This document shows positions 15,930-23,073 of a stretch of 64,000 nucleotides of DNA, piece by piece (the first letter of the stretch is position 1; the number at the start of each line of letters is the position of its first letter). A program made the position numbers and the translations under genes. The notes beneath the pieces are model-generated. The model ran no database searches and was not told the DNA's origin. It worked only from the letters and a program-made list of their open reading frames with translations. The stretch is from positions 186,001 to 250,000 of the forward strand of contig NZ_CABVMM010000006.1 in NCBI RefSeq assembly GCF_902499555.1, read 5' to 3'. Source of the DNA: Mesonia oceanica (GTDB taxonomy: Bacteria > Bacteroidota > Bacteroidia > Flavobacteriales > Flavobacteriaceae).

Positions 15930-16826
15930 ATGAGAAAAATTACATTAAGAATAGTAGCAGCTTTATTTGCTGCTTCTACAATGAATGCACAGCAAACTGT
16001 TTGGGAAGACAGTTTTGAAAATTATGATGACTTTGCTATTGAAAACATTGGTGGCTGGACGCAAATTGATAACGATGGTCTTGCTACTTATGGGTCATCA
16101 ACCTATAGCTTTACAAATTCAGGTTATGTTGGAACAGGAATAATTTTTAATGCCTCTCAAACAGAGCCTTCAAGCACTGAAAGTGTTTGGCAAACTAGAA
16201 CAGGAAATAAAGGATTATACTTTATGTCGGGTATACCTGATACTGAAACTGGTACTGACACAAATGATGATTATTTTATAACTCCACAAATTGATTTATC
16301 AGGAGCAACTGGATCTGAAATATCATTCTGGGCTAAATCATTAACGGATCAATACGGGCTAGAAAAGTTTGAATTATTACTTTCTACGAGCGGTACAGAA
16401 GAATCTGACTTTACTGTAGATTTATCAGGAGTAGTTTCTGTTCCTGCAGACGATTATACTCAATACTCTTACGATTTATCAGAATATGATGGACAACAAA
16501 TATATATAGCCCTTCATTATATAAGTAGTGATATATTTGTTTTACAAACAGATGATTTTAAAGTTACAGCGCAAACCCTTTCAATAAATGATAATCATTT
16601 ATTGAATTTTAATTATTCTTTTAATTCAAACAATATTTTATATCTAAGTGCACAAGCACCTATGGATAAATTAGAAATTTTTAATCTACTAGGGCAAAAA
16701 ATAATCAGTAAAAAATTATCTTATTCGAAAGAAAGCATATTATTAGATACATTAAATTCTGGTATATACTTAGCGCAAGTAGAAATTAAAGGTCAAACCA
16801 AAACTTTTAAATTCTTTAAAAAATAA
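15930..16826 (+). CDS. T9SS-exported protein with a jelly-roll (cleaved-adhesin-like) domain
   Basis: A 298-residue secreted protein. The signal peptide ends near TMNAQ (about 21). One beta-sandwich domain follows (about 22-215; WEDSFENYDDF at its start and DDYFITPQIDLSGATGSEIS in the middle), resembling cleaved-adhesin/MAM-like jelly rolls. A T9SS type A sorting domain covers about 225-298 (LEIFNLLGQK, GIYLAQVEIKGQTKTFKFFKK). Its signal and sorting segments are very close to those of the next gene at 16998, suggesting paralogous or recombined ends. A terminator follows at 16849. Confidence 0.85.
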   Translation: MRKITLRIVAALFAASTMNAQQTVWEDSFENYDDFAIENIGGWTQIDNDGLATYGSSTYSFTNSGYVGTGIIFNASQTEPSSTESVWQTRTGNKGLYFMSGIPDTETGTDTNDDYFITPQIDLSGATGSEISFWAKSLTDQYGLEKFELLLSTSGTEESDFTVDLSGVVSVPADDYTQYSYDLSEYDGQQIYIALHYISSDIFVLQTDDFKVTAQTLSINDNHLLNFNYSFNSNNILYLSAQAPMDKLEIFNLLGQKIISKKLSYSKESILLDTLNSGIYLAQVEIKGQTKTFKFFKK

Positions 16827-16848
16827 TAACTTTAAATTATTAACACAA

Positions 16849-16882
16849 AAAAGCCTAATAAATTAGTTATTAGGCTTTTTTA
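16849..16882 (+). terminator. Terminator after the jelly-roll T9SS protein gene
   Basis: Perfect stem AAGCCTAATAA / TTATTAGGCTT with a following T-run, 23 bases after the stop codon at 16826. Confidence 0.9.
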
Positions 16883-16997
16883 TGTTTTCGATTCGATATT
16901 GTCACCAGAAAAACTGTTAAAAGACTTGGTAATACTAGTTTTCTTTTTAAATTTACAGCATCAAAAAAAATTTTAAACCCTTTAATAAACCCTTTTT

Positions 16998-18071
16998 ATG
17001 AAAAAAATTACGTTAGGAATTGCGGCTTTATTTGCTGCTTTCACGATGAATGCACAAGACAGCTGTACTGATGCTGTTGAAGTTACTGCTGGTAACACTT
17101 ATACTGTAGATGCTATCAATGGAGAAGCAGCGACTTCTACTTGTTATACCAATCCAAATACTGGTGATCCAATTATAGCGGAAAATGCTGAATGGTTCGT
17201 CTATACCACTGGAAATGAAAATATGATTGTTACAATTAGTTCAGATTTAGAAACCAATTCAGGTGCAGACACAAGATTATCAATTTTCACAGGTACTTGT
17301 GATACTGAACTAACTTGCTATGCAGCTAATGATGATGTAAACTATGTTGGTGAAAATGACCCAGCAAATAATTTAACTTCTACAACTGAATTTTTTGCAG
17401 AAGCAGGTGTTACTTATTACATTATTTGGGATGATCAATGGGAAGGTACTGGATTTGATTTTGAGGTAACTGAAGAGTTAGCTCCTGAAAGTCCAGGAGT
17501 TGCAACTACTCCAACACCAGCTGATAATGCAGTGAATGTAGAGGTAATTGAAACAACTGATTCTCAAAATAATCCAACAACTGGTGTTGAATTTTCTTGG
17601 GAAGCACCTAGCACAGGGGCTTCTGGTTATAGAGTTTATTTAGGAAATAGTCCTGATAATCTTAATGTACTTGGAACAACTCAAAATACACAAGTTACTA
17701 TTACAGGTATGGAGTACTCAACAACATACTACTGGAAAATAGAATCTGTTAACCAATATGAAGGAGTATCAATACTTATACCTGCGACTGGATCTTCTAC
17801 TTGGTCTTTTACTACAGAAGGTGAAATGAGTGTTGATGATTTTAAAAATGAAAGTCTAACGCACTATGTAAGTAATGGGTTGTTAAACATTAACGCTGAA
17901 CAGCAACTTAACAAAGTTACGCTATATAGCATCTTAGGTAGTCAAGTTGCTTCACAAGAGGTAAATAACACCAATGCTACTATTGAAATTTCTAACTTAC
18001 AAGCTGGTGTTTATTTAGCACAAGTTCAAGTGGAAGGAAAAACTAAAACTTTTAAGTTTGTAAAGAAATAA
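16998..18071 (+). CDS. T9SS-exported protein with a fibronectin type III domain
   Basis: A 357-residue secreted protein. The signal peptide ends near TMNAQ (about 20). An N-terminal beta domain (about 21-155, starting DSCTDAVEV and containing ADTRLSIFTGTC and YYIIWDDQWEG) is of a kind common in flavobacterial exoproteins. A fibronectin type III domain spans about 160-270 (GYRVYLGNSPDNL, TTYYWKIESVN). The T9SS type A domain is at about 280-357. The start, TMNAQ cleavage region and final GKTKTFKFVKK closely resemble the preceding gene. Probable role: surface adhesion or an accessory of an unidentified exoenzyme. Confidence 0.85.
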   Translation: MKKITLGIAALFAAFTMNAQDSCTDAVEVTAGNTYTVDAINGEAATSTCYTNPNTGDPIIAENAEWFVYTTGNENMIVTISSDLETNSGADTRLSIFTGTCDTELTCYAANDDVNYVGENDPANNLTSTTEFFAEAGVTYYIIWDDQWEGTGFDFEVTEELAPESPGVATTPTPADNAVNVEVIETTDSQNNPTTGVEFSWEAPSTGASGYRVYLGNSPDNLNVLGTTQNTQVTITGMEYSTTYYWKIESVNQYEGVSILIPATGSSTWSFTTEGEMSVDDFKNESLTHYVSNGLLNINAEQQLNKVTLYSILGSQVASQEVNNTNATIEISNLQAGVYLAQVQVEGKTKTFKFVKK

Positions 18072-18096
18072 GTTTAGATTTCTATCATAAATTAGA

Positions 18097-18126
18097 AAGC
18101 CGATTCGTTTGAATCGGCTTTTTTTG
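18097..18126 (+). terminator. Terminator after the fibronectin-domain gene
   Basis: Stem AAGCCGATTC / GAATCGGCTT followed by seven T residues, 25 bases after the stop codon at 18071. The same stem recurs at 18527. Confidence 0.9.
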
Positions 18127-18189
18127 TTTTCTATCTATTCTATCCGTATAATAAATAAACCATATACCAAATTAAGAAATAAAAATTAG

Positions 18190-18415
18190 TCTGTTCGAGT
18201 GATTTTGTGAAGTGCAACGAAGCAAAATTTTGTATCCAGAACTTGATTTTAATCTAAGTTCGATATAAAAGTTTTTTATGGGCCTGCCTGCCGGCAGGCA
18301 GGCATTTAGAATCATTGAGTGAATAAGTGAATTTTCAAGGAAAATTTGTATTGAAATGCTACCAAAATGGAAACTTCTATACAGAATTTTTTGCAAAGAT
18401 TTCACTCAGTCTCCG
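18190..18415. repeat. About 225-bp intergenic repeat family B, copy B2
   Basis: Second copy of the element at 13846-14065, same orientation. It contains a perfect 22-bp GC palindrome at 18282-18303 (GCCTGCCTGCC and its complement). A spurious open frame on the minus strand passes through it and reads CLPAGR where it crosses the palindrome, a signature I associate with such repeats in Bacteroidota. It lies in the 710-bp gap between the fibronectin-domain gene and rlmN. Confidence 0.75.
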
Positions 18416-18526
18416 AAATTTCCTTAGATCGAACTCAGTTTTTTTTGCTTTAATCCCTATTCTCAATACGCAACCTTAACAGATTTTCACTCGAATGGTC
18501 GGTTAAAATATGTAAGAAGTACACTA

Positions 18527-18559
18527 AAGCCGATTCACGTAAAATGAATCGGCTTTTTT
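18527..18559 (+). terminator. Orphan terminator hairpin with the same stem as the one at 18097
   Basis: AAGCCGATTC / GAATCGGCTT with a T-run, but no gene ends upstream of it. It lies about 430 bp downstream of the first hairpin, with repeat B2 between them. Confidence 0.75.
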
Positions 18560-18600
18560 GTTTTAATTAGTAAGATTCCGGGTTCAGGCCTAGAAACCTG

Positions 18601-18720
18601 ACTTCGATGTAAGAAAAATCAGTAGTTCTATTGAACGGCGCATTTCTGCAAGGTTTTTTACAATTAAAAAATCATACCTACGAGGTCGAAAAAAGACCTC
18701 GCAGGAGTTTTAAATGGTTA
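18601..18720. repeat. Intergenic hairpin repeat family C, copy C1
   Basis: Contains AGTTCTATTGAAC, then TCTGCAAGG, then a hairpin with arms CGAGGTC and GACCTCG around a poly-A loop, ending GCAGGAGTTTTAAA. It is an inverted partial match to 31677-31813, where an extra 20-odd bases complete a second hairpin. The rest of the gap up to rlmN (18721-18781) shows nothing. Confidence 0.7.
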
Positions 18721-18781
18721 ATTATCTAAAAACCAAAATTTTAAACTTATTTATATCGAACTCAGGTTAGAATGATGATCT

Positions 18782-19831
18782 TTAATCATCTTGAGACTTA
18801 TTGGCTAGCTGTCCACAGGCGGCATCAATATCCCTCCCACGGGATCTTCTTACGGTAGCGGTAATTCCGTTTTTCTCTAACGCATGTTGATAGGCATCGG
18901 TCACATGACTCCCAGCCTGTTGGAAATCCCCATCATCGATAGGATTATATTCAATGATATTGACTTTACAAGGAATTACTTTACAAAAATTCACTAATGC
19001 TTGAATATCTTTTTGGGTATCATTAATGCCATCCCAAATTAAATATTCGTAGGTCACTCTTTTTTTGGTTTTAGCAAACCAATATTCTAGTGATTCTCTT
19101 AAATCCTTCAGCGGAAAAGTCGCATTAAAAGGCATAATTTGCGTACGTACTTCATCGATAGCAGAATGCAAGGAAACTGCTAAATTAAATTTCACTTCAT
19201 CATCAGCCAGTTTTTTAATCATTTTAGGAACTCCTGAAGTAGAAACTGTAATACGCTTAGGCGACATCCCTAAGCCTTCGGGTGAAGTAATCATCTCTAT
19301 AGACTTCAATACATTTTTATAGTTCATCAGAGGCTCTCCCATGCCCATAAAAACGATATTAGACAGCGGCATATTATTGTAGAGCCTACTTTCATTATCG
19401 ATAGCAACTACCTGATCATAAATTTCATCAGGATTTAGGTTACGCATCCGCTTAAGTTTTGCGGTAGCACAAAACTTACAGTCTAAACTGCAACCTACTT
19501 GCGAAGAAACGCAAGCTGTAGTTCTAGAAAAAGTAGGTATTAAAACAGACTCTACTGTAAAACCATCGTGTAATTTTACTGCATTTTTTATGGTGCCGTC
19601 GTTACTGCGTTGCATTTTGTCAACTTCAATATGATTAATCACAAAGTTTTCATCCAACATTTGACGGGTTTGTTTGGAGATATTGGTCATATCTTCAAAA
19701 CTATGAGCTCCTTTGCTCCACAACCATTCGTAAACTTGTGTACCCCGAAAGGATTTTTCGCCAACGGAAACAAAAAACTCCCGGAGTTGCTCTTTACTTA
19801 ATGCGCGTATGTCTTTTTTCTTTTCTTTCAC
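18782..19831 (-). CDS. rlmN: Dual-specificity 23S rRNA/tRNA methyltransferase RlmN
   Basis: RlmN is a radical-SAM enzyme that methylates C2 of A2503 in 23S rRNA and A37 in some tRNAs. The 349-residue protein has the 4Fe-4S motif CxxxCxxC (Cys 114, 118, 121). The two catalytic cysteines are also there: one in ACVSSQVG (about 107) and one in DAACGQL (about 339). The start is a GTG at 19831; the encoded KKKDIRALS fits relatives. A TACCTTTG -7 box ends four bases before the GTG, suggesting a leaderless or nearly leaderless transcript. Confidence 0.96.
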   Translation of the reverse strand: MKEKKKDIRALSKEQLREFFVSVGEKSFRGTQVYEWLWSKGAHSFEDMTNISKQTRQMLDENFVINHIEVDKMQRSNDGTIKNAVKLHDGFTVESVLIPTFSRTTACVSSQVGCSLDCKFCATAKLKRMRNLNPDEIYDQVVAIDNESRLYNNMPLSNIVFMGMGEPLMNYKNVLKSIEMITSPEGLGMSPKRITVSTSGVPKMIKKLADDEVKFNLAVSLHSAIDEVRTQIMPFNATFPLKDLRESLEYWFAKTKKRVTYEYLIWDGINDTQKDIQALVNFCKVIPCKVNIIEYNPIDDGDFQQAGSHVTDAYQHALEKNGITATVRRSRGRDIDAACGQLANKSQDD

Positions 19832-19835
19832 AATG

Positions 19836-19843
19836 CAAAGGTA
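19836..19843 (-). promoter_or_regulatory. -7 promoter box TACCTTTG abutting the rlmN start
   Basis: Plus-strand CAAAGGTA reads TACCTTTG on the minus strand, with only four bases to the GTG. No -33 TTG is visible at 18-22 bp. Confidence 0.45.
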
Positions 19844-19884
19844 TAAAACTAAACTGAGTTGAATTCTTTTATTCTAATGATAGA

Positions 19885-20032
19885 TGCGTTAGGGATTGAA
19901 GCTTTGTTGGAGCTCTTTTTATTTTGTTACCTTGAGCCTTTCGACTATCGCTCAGGATAAACTTAAGTCGAAAGGTTTCACAAAATAAAAAAGCGACTGC
20001 TGAAAGTCCGACCCGTAGGGAAACGCCCAAAA
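19885..20032. repeat. About 150-bp intergenic repeat family A, copy A1
   Basis: Starts GTTAGGGATTGAAGCTTTG, contains the inverted arms CCTTTCGACT / AGTCGAAAGG around ATCGCTCAGGATAAACTTA, and ends AGTCCGACCC...AACGCCCAAAA. Full-length relatives are at 31466-31612 (inverted) and 49092-49234 (direct). It lies between rlmN and queA. Confidence 0.8.
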
Positions 20033-20043
20033 ACTTTATTTAC

Positions 20044-20074
20044 AAAAAAGGCTACACAAATTTGCGTAGCCTTG
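20044..20074 (-). terminator. Terminator of queA
   Basis: Stem AAGGCTAC / GTAGCCTT followed by six T residues on the minus strand, 22 bases after the queA stop codon. Confidence 0.85.
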
Positions 20075-20095
20075 AATTTATTTTAGAAACAATAC

Positions 20096-21151
20096 TTAAA
20101 TAATAAGCATGGCATCACCATAAGAGTAAAACTTATATTTTTCTTTGATCGCTTCGTCATAAGCACGCTTCATTAAATCGTGACCTGCAAAAGCAGAAAC
20201 CATCATTAACAAAGTAGATTTTGGCGTATGAAAATTAGTAATCATACAATTAGCTATACTAAAATCGTAAGGAGGGAAAATAAACTTGTTAGTCCACCCT
20301 CTAAATTCATTTAAATTGCCATTAGAAGAAACTGAACTTTCCAAAGCTCTCATCACTGTTGTACCCACCGCACATATTCTACGTCTATCAGTGATTGCTT
20401 TATTAATAGTTTCGGTAGATTCTAACGCTATTTCAGCTTCTTCACTATCCATTTTATGTTTAGAAAGATCTTCTACTTCTACAGGGTTAAAGGTCCCTAA
20501 ACCTACATGCAAAGTTACTTCTGCAAAATCCACTCCTTTTATTTCTAAACGTTTCAATAAATGTTTAGAAAAGTGAAGTCCTGCAGTTGGTGCTGCCACA
20601 GCTCCTTCTTTTTTAGCGTAAATGGTTTGGTAGCGATCGGCATCTTCCGGCTCTACTTCTCTCTTAATATATTTTGGAAGCGGAGTTTCGCCTAATTCAT
20701 TTAATTTATTTCTAAATTCTTCGTAAGAACCATCGTAAAGAAAACGCAAGGTTCTCCCTCGAGAGGTAGTGTTATCGATCACTTCGGCCACTAAACTTTC
20801 GTCTTCACCAAAATAAAGTTTATTTCCAATTCGTATTTTTCTAGCAGGATCTACCAATACATCCCAAAGACGGGTTTCCGGGTTTAACTCCCGTAACAAG
20901 AAAACCTCGATGCGGGCACCGGTTTTTTCTTTATTTCCATAAAGACGTGCAGGAAATACTTTGGTATTGTTTAATACCATCACATCTTCTGCATCGAAAT
21001 AGTCAATAAGGTCTTTAAATGTTTTATGTTCAATCGTATCTTCTTTGCGGTTAACAACCATTAAACGCGCTTCATCACGATCTTCTGAAGGATATTCGGC
21101 TAAAAGCTCTTTTGGCAGTTCGAAATCGAACTGAGATAATTTCATTCCCAT
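20096..21151 (-). CDS. queA: tRNA preQ1(34) S-adenosylmethionine ribosyltransferase-isomerase QueA
   Basis: QueA transfers and isomerises the ribosyl group of SAM onto preQ1 in the tRNA anticodon, giving epoxyqueuosine. The protein shows family blocks [40 protein letters not shown] and GLGTFNPV. I set the start at the ATG at 21151 (MGMKLS; an ATG at 21145 is also possible). The open frame runs on to 21214, but that stretch contains the promoter, so it should not be translated. About 351 residues, normal for the family. Confidence 0.95.
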   Translation of the reverse strand: MGMKLSQFDFELPKELLAEYPSEDRDEARLMVVNRKEDTIEHKTFKDLIDYFDAEDVMVLNNTKVFPARLYGNKEKTGARIEVFLLRELNPETRLWDVLVDPARKIRIGNKLYFGEDESLVAEVIDNTTSRGRTLRFLYDGSYEEFRNKLNELGETPLPKYIKREVEPEDADRYQTIYAKKEGAVAAPTAGLHFSKHLLKRLEIKGVDFAEVTLHVGLGTFNPVEVEDLSKHKMDSEEAEIALESTETINKAITDRRRICAVGTTVMRALESSVSSNGNLNEFRGWTNKFIFPPYDFSIANCMITNFHTPKSTLLMMVSAFAGHDLMKRAYDEAIKEKYKFYSYGDAMLII

Positions 21152-21170
21152 ACTAAAATTTTTAGAACGG

Positions 21171-21202
21171 CAAATATACAACCTCAACATAGGGGTTGTC
21201 AA
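21171..21202 (-). promoter_or_regulatory. queA promoter: TTGACA, 18-bp spacer, TATATTTG
   Basis: On the minus strand TTGACA (21202..21197) and TATATTTG (21178..21171) are separated by 18 bp. Both elements of the Bacteroidota -33/-7 promoter are therefore present, 19 bases before the first ATG. This is the best promoter in the window. Confidence 0.8.
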
Positions 21203-21260
21203 GTAAATGAGCAATTATTTAAAAAATTGATTTTTAGGAGTGAAGCTTAGCCCTCACCTA

Positions 21261-22487
21261 CTACACTTTTTCTACTTGAATTTGAAAATTTTCTATCGCT
21301 TCCCAAAAATCTGGAAAAGATTTTGAAACCACTCCTGCATCTTCTATTTGAAGGTTGGTTTTTAAGGCTAAAGGGGCAAAAGCCATCGCCATCCGGTGAT
21401 CGTTATAGGTAGCCACTAATACATTTTCTGTAAGCCTAACACATGGATACAGTTTTAAGCTATCATTAGTAATATCAACATGAGCACCAAATTTAGTAAG
21501 TTCATCGTAAAGGGCGACTAACCGATCGGTTTCTTTTATTTTTAAGGTATGTAAACCGATGAGTTCACAACCAATCCCCAAGCCTAAACAGCTAACTACA
21601 ATCGTTTGTGCTAAATCTGGAGATGAAGTTAAATCGGCGCGATATATTTTTGGTAATTCTACCGAATTATCTTTTTCTAACTGAATGGAATTTTCTAAAA
21701 AAGTGGTTTTTACGCCTAAACTTTCATACAATTTCACCAACGATGAATCGCCTTGAAGACTTTCTTTTTTATAACTACTAATTTCAATTTTTGCTGAATC
21801 ACTTAACGCTACTAAACTATAAAAATAAGAAGCTGAACTCCAATCTGATTCGACTACAAATTTCTTTTGCTGTTGAAGCTGAAAAGGTGCTATTTTGATG
21901 ATATTTTCTTCCAACGAAGCATTAATCCCTAACTCTTTTAGCAAAGAAAGTGTCATTAAAATATAGGGGGTGGAAGTAATTTTTCCTTGAAGCTGAATTT
22001 CCAGTCCTTTTTCTAAAGACGGTGCAATTAGCATGAGGGCAGAAATGTACTGACTACTCACGTTAGCAGCTAAACGCACCTTGTCTTTGATAAGTTTTTT
22101 TCCGGTAATTTCTAAGGGAGGATAGCCTTCTTCCTGTTGATATTTAATTTCTGCACCCAAATTTCTCAACGCATCTACTAATAGTTTGATGGGACGTTCT
22201 TGCATGCGTTTACTCCCGGTTAAAATGGTGTTTTGACCTTCTTGAACTGAAAAGTAAGCGGTTAAAAAACGCATCGCTGTTCCGGCATGATGAATATCGA
22301 TTAATCCTTCTTGAGAAGACAAAGCTTTTTGCAATACTTGTGAATCGTCACTATTGGAACTATTTTCAATTTCTATCTGCGGAAATAAAGCCTGTAAAAT
22401 CAACAAGCGATTGGTTTCACTTTTAGAACCGGTCACCTGCCATTTTCCGGCAATATTTTTTGATTTAGCGGATAATCGAATATTCAT
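21261..22487 (-). CDS. aroA: 3-phosphoshikimate 1-carboxyvinyltransferase (EPSP synthase)
   Basis: AroA joins shikimate 3-phosphate and phosphoenolpyruvate in the sixth step of the shikimate pathway. The 408-residue protein shows the phosphoshikimate-binding GSKSETNRLLIL (about 18-29), HAGTAMRFLTAYF, SSQYISALML, and the C-terminal DHRMAMAFAPLAL. It overlaps the preceding small membrane gene by four bases (ATGA) and closes a five-gene minus-strand operon. Downstream aromatic-pathway enzymes are encoded 8-12 kb away. Confidence 0.96.
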   Translation of the reverse strand: MNIRLSAKSKNIAGKWQVTGSKSETNRLLILQALFPQIEIENSSNSDDSQVLQKALSSQEGLIDIHHAGTAMRFLTAYFSVQEGQNTILTGSKRMQERPIKLLVDALRNLGAEIKYQQEEGYPPLEITGKKLIKDKVRLAANVSSQYISALMLIAPSLEKGLEIQLQGKITSTPYILMTLSLLKELGINASLEENIIKIAPFQLQQQKKFVVESDWSSASYFYSLVALSDSAKIEISSYKKESLQGDSSLVKLYESLGVKTTFLENSIQLEKDNSVELPKIYRADLTSSPDLAQTIVVSCLGLGIGCELIGLHTLKIKETDRLVALYDELTKFGAHVDITNDSLKLYPCVRLTENVLVATYNDHRMAMAFAPLALKTNLQIEDAGVVSKSFPDFWEAIENFQIQVEKV

Positions 22488-22747
22488 TTTTCCTTTTGTT
22501 CTCGTTTTAGTTTGCCACGAAATTGTAGAAAAACTACAATAAATCCATAAATAAATCCACTTATAAGATTAGCTACTATAAACCTTACAAGCCCAGTTCC
22601 AGCGAACTTTTCTTCTGCAAAAGCATCAAAATTAAAGCCATAGCTAAAACCTATATTAATTAAATTATAAATCACTATAAAAGCTATCGCTAAATAGAAT
22701 ACAGACTTCCAAAAACCTTTTACGGAAATGACTTCTTTAAAACTCAT
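22484..22747 (-). CDS. Small membrane protein of unknown function
   Basis: An 87-residue protein with two membrane segments (about 12-32 and 55-76) separated by an Asp/Phe/Glu-containing loop and ending in a basic tail (RGKLKREQKEK). I do not recognise a named family. It is joined by one-base and four-base overlaps to the MazG-like gene upstream and aroA downstream, so it is certainly translated in that operon. Confidence 0.75.
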   Translation of the reverse strand: MSFKEVISVKGFWKSVFYLAIAFIVIYNLINIGFSYGFNFDAFAEEKFAGTGLVRFIVANLISGFIYGFIVVFLQFRGKLKREQKEK

Positions 22748-23073
22748 TACTTTAGTTTTTCATTTTGGTGATGCCGGTCATGATCACGCTTGGTTTTTAA
22801 ATCGAGTTTTTTATCGAACGCATCTTGCAGATCAATTCCGGTTTGATTGGCTAAGCAAAGTACTACAAATATTACGTCTGCTAATTCTTCGCCTAAATCT
22901 TTTTGCTTATCGCTTTCTTTTTCACTTTGCTCACCATAACGACGTGCAATTATTCTGGCCACTTCCCCTACTTCTTCGGTGAGTTGTGCCATATTGGTAA
23001 GTTCGTTAAAATAGCGTACACCGTGTTCTTTTATCCAATCATCTACGGCTTTTTGAGCGTCTTGAATGTTCAT
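22747..23073 (-). CDS. MazG-like nucleotide pyrophosphohydrolase
   Basis: A 108-residue all-alpha NTP pyrophosphohydrolase of the MazG superfamily, which removes non-canonical nucleoside triphosphates. The metal-binding EExxE block is visible as LTEEVGEVARIIARR, and the second acidic block as DLGEELADVIFVVLCLAN. The length is that of single-domain relatives. It sits between a transglutaminase-fold gene and a small membrane protein gene without gaps. Confidence 0.92.
   Translation of the reverse strand: MNIQDAQKAVDDWIKEHGVRYFNELTNMAQLTEEVGEVARIIARRYGEQSEKESDKQKDLGEELADVIFVVLCLANQTGIDLQDAFDKKLDLKTKRDHDRHHQNEKLK

Noticed and set aside
18172..18405. 77-codon open frame on the minus strand between the fibronectin-domain gene and rlmN
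   Set aside because: It lies entirely within repeat B2, reads CLPAGR across the palindrome, and has no start signal or protein-like composition.
21152..21214. N-terminal extension of QueA to the first possible start
   Set aside because: The stretch contains a complete TTGACA/TATATTTG promoter, and the encoded residues do not resemble QueA.
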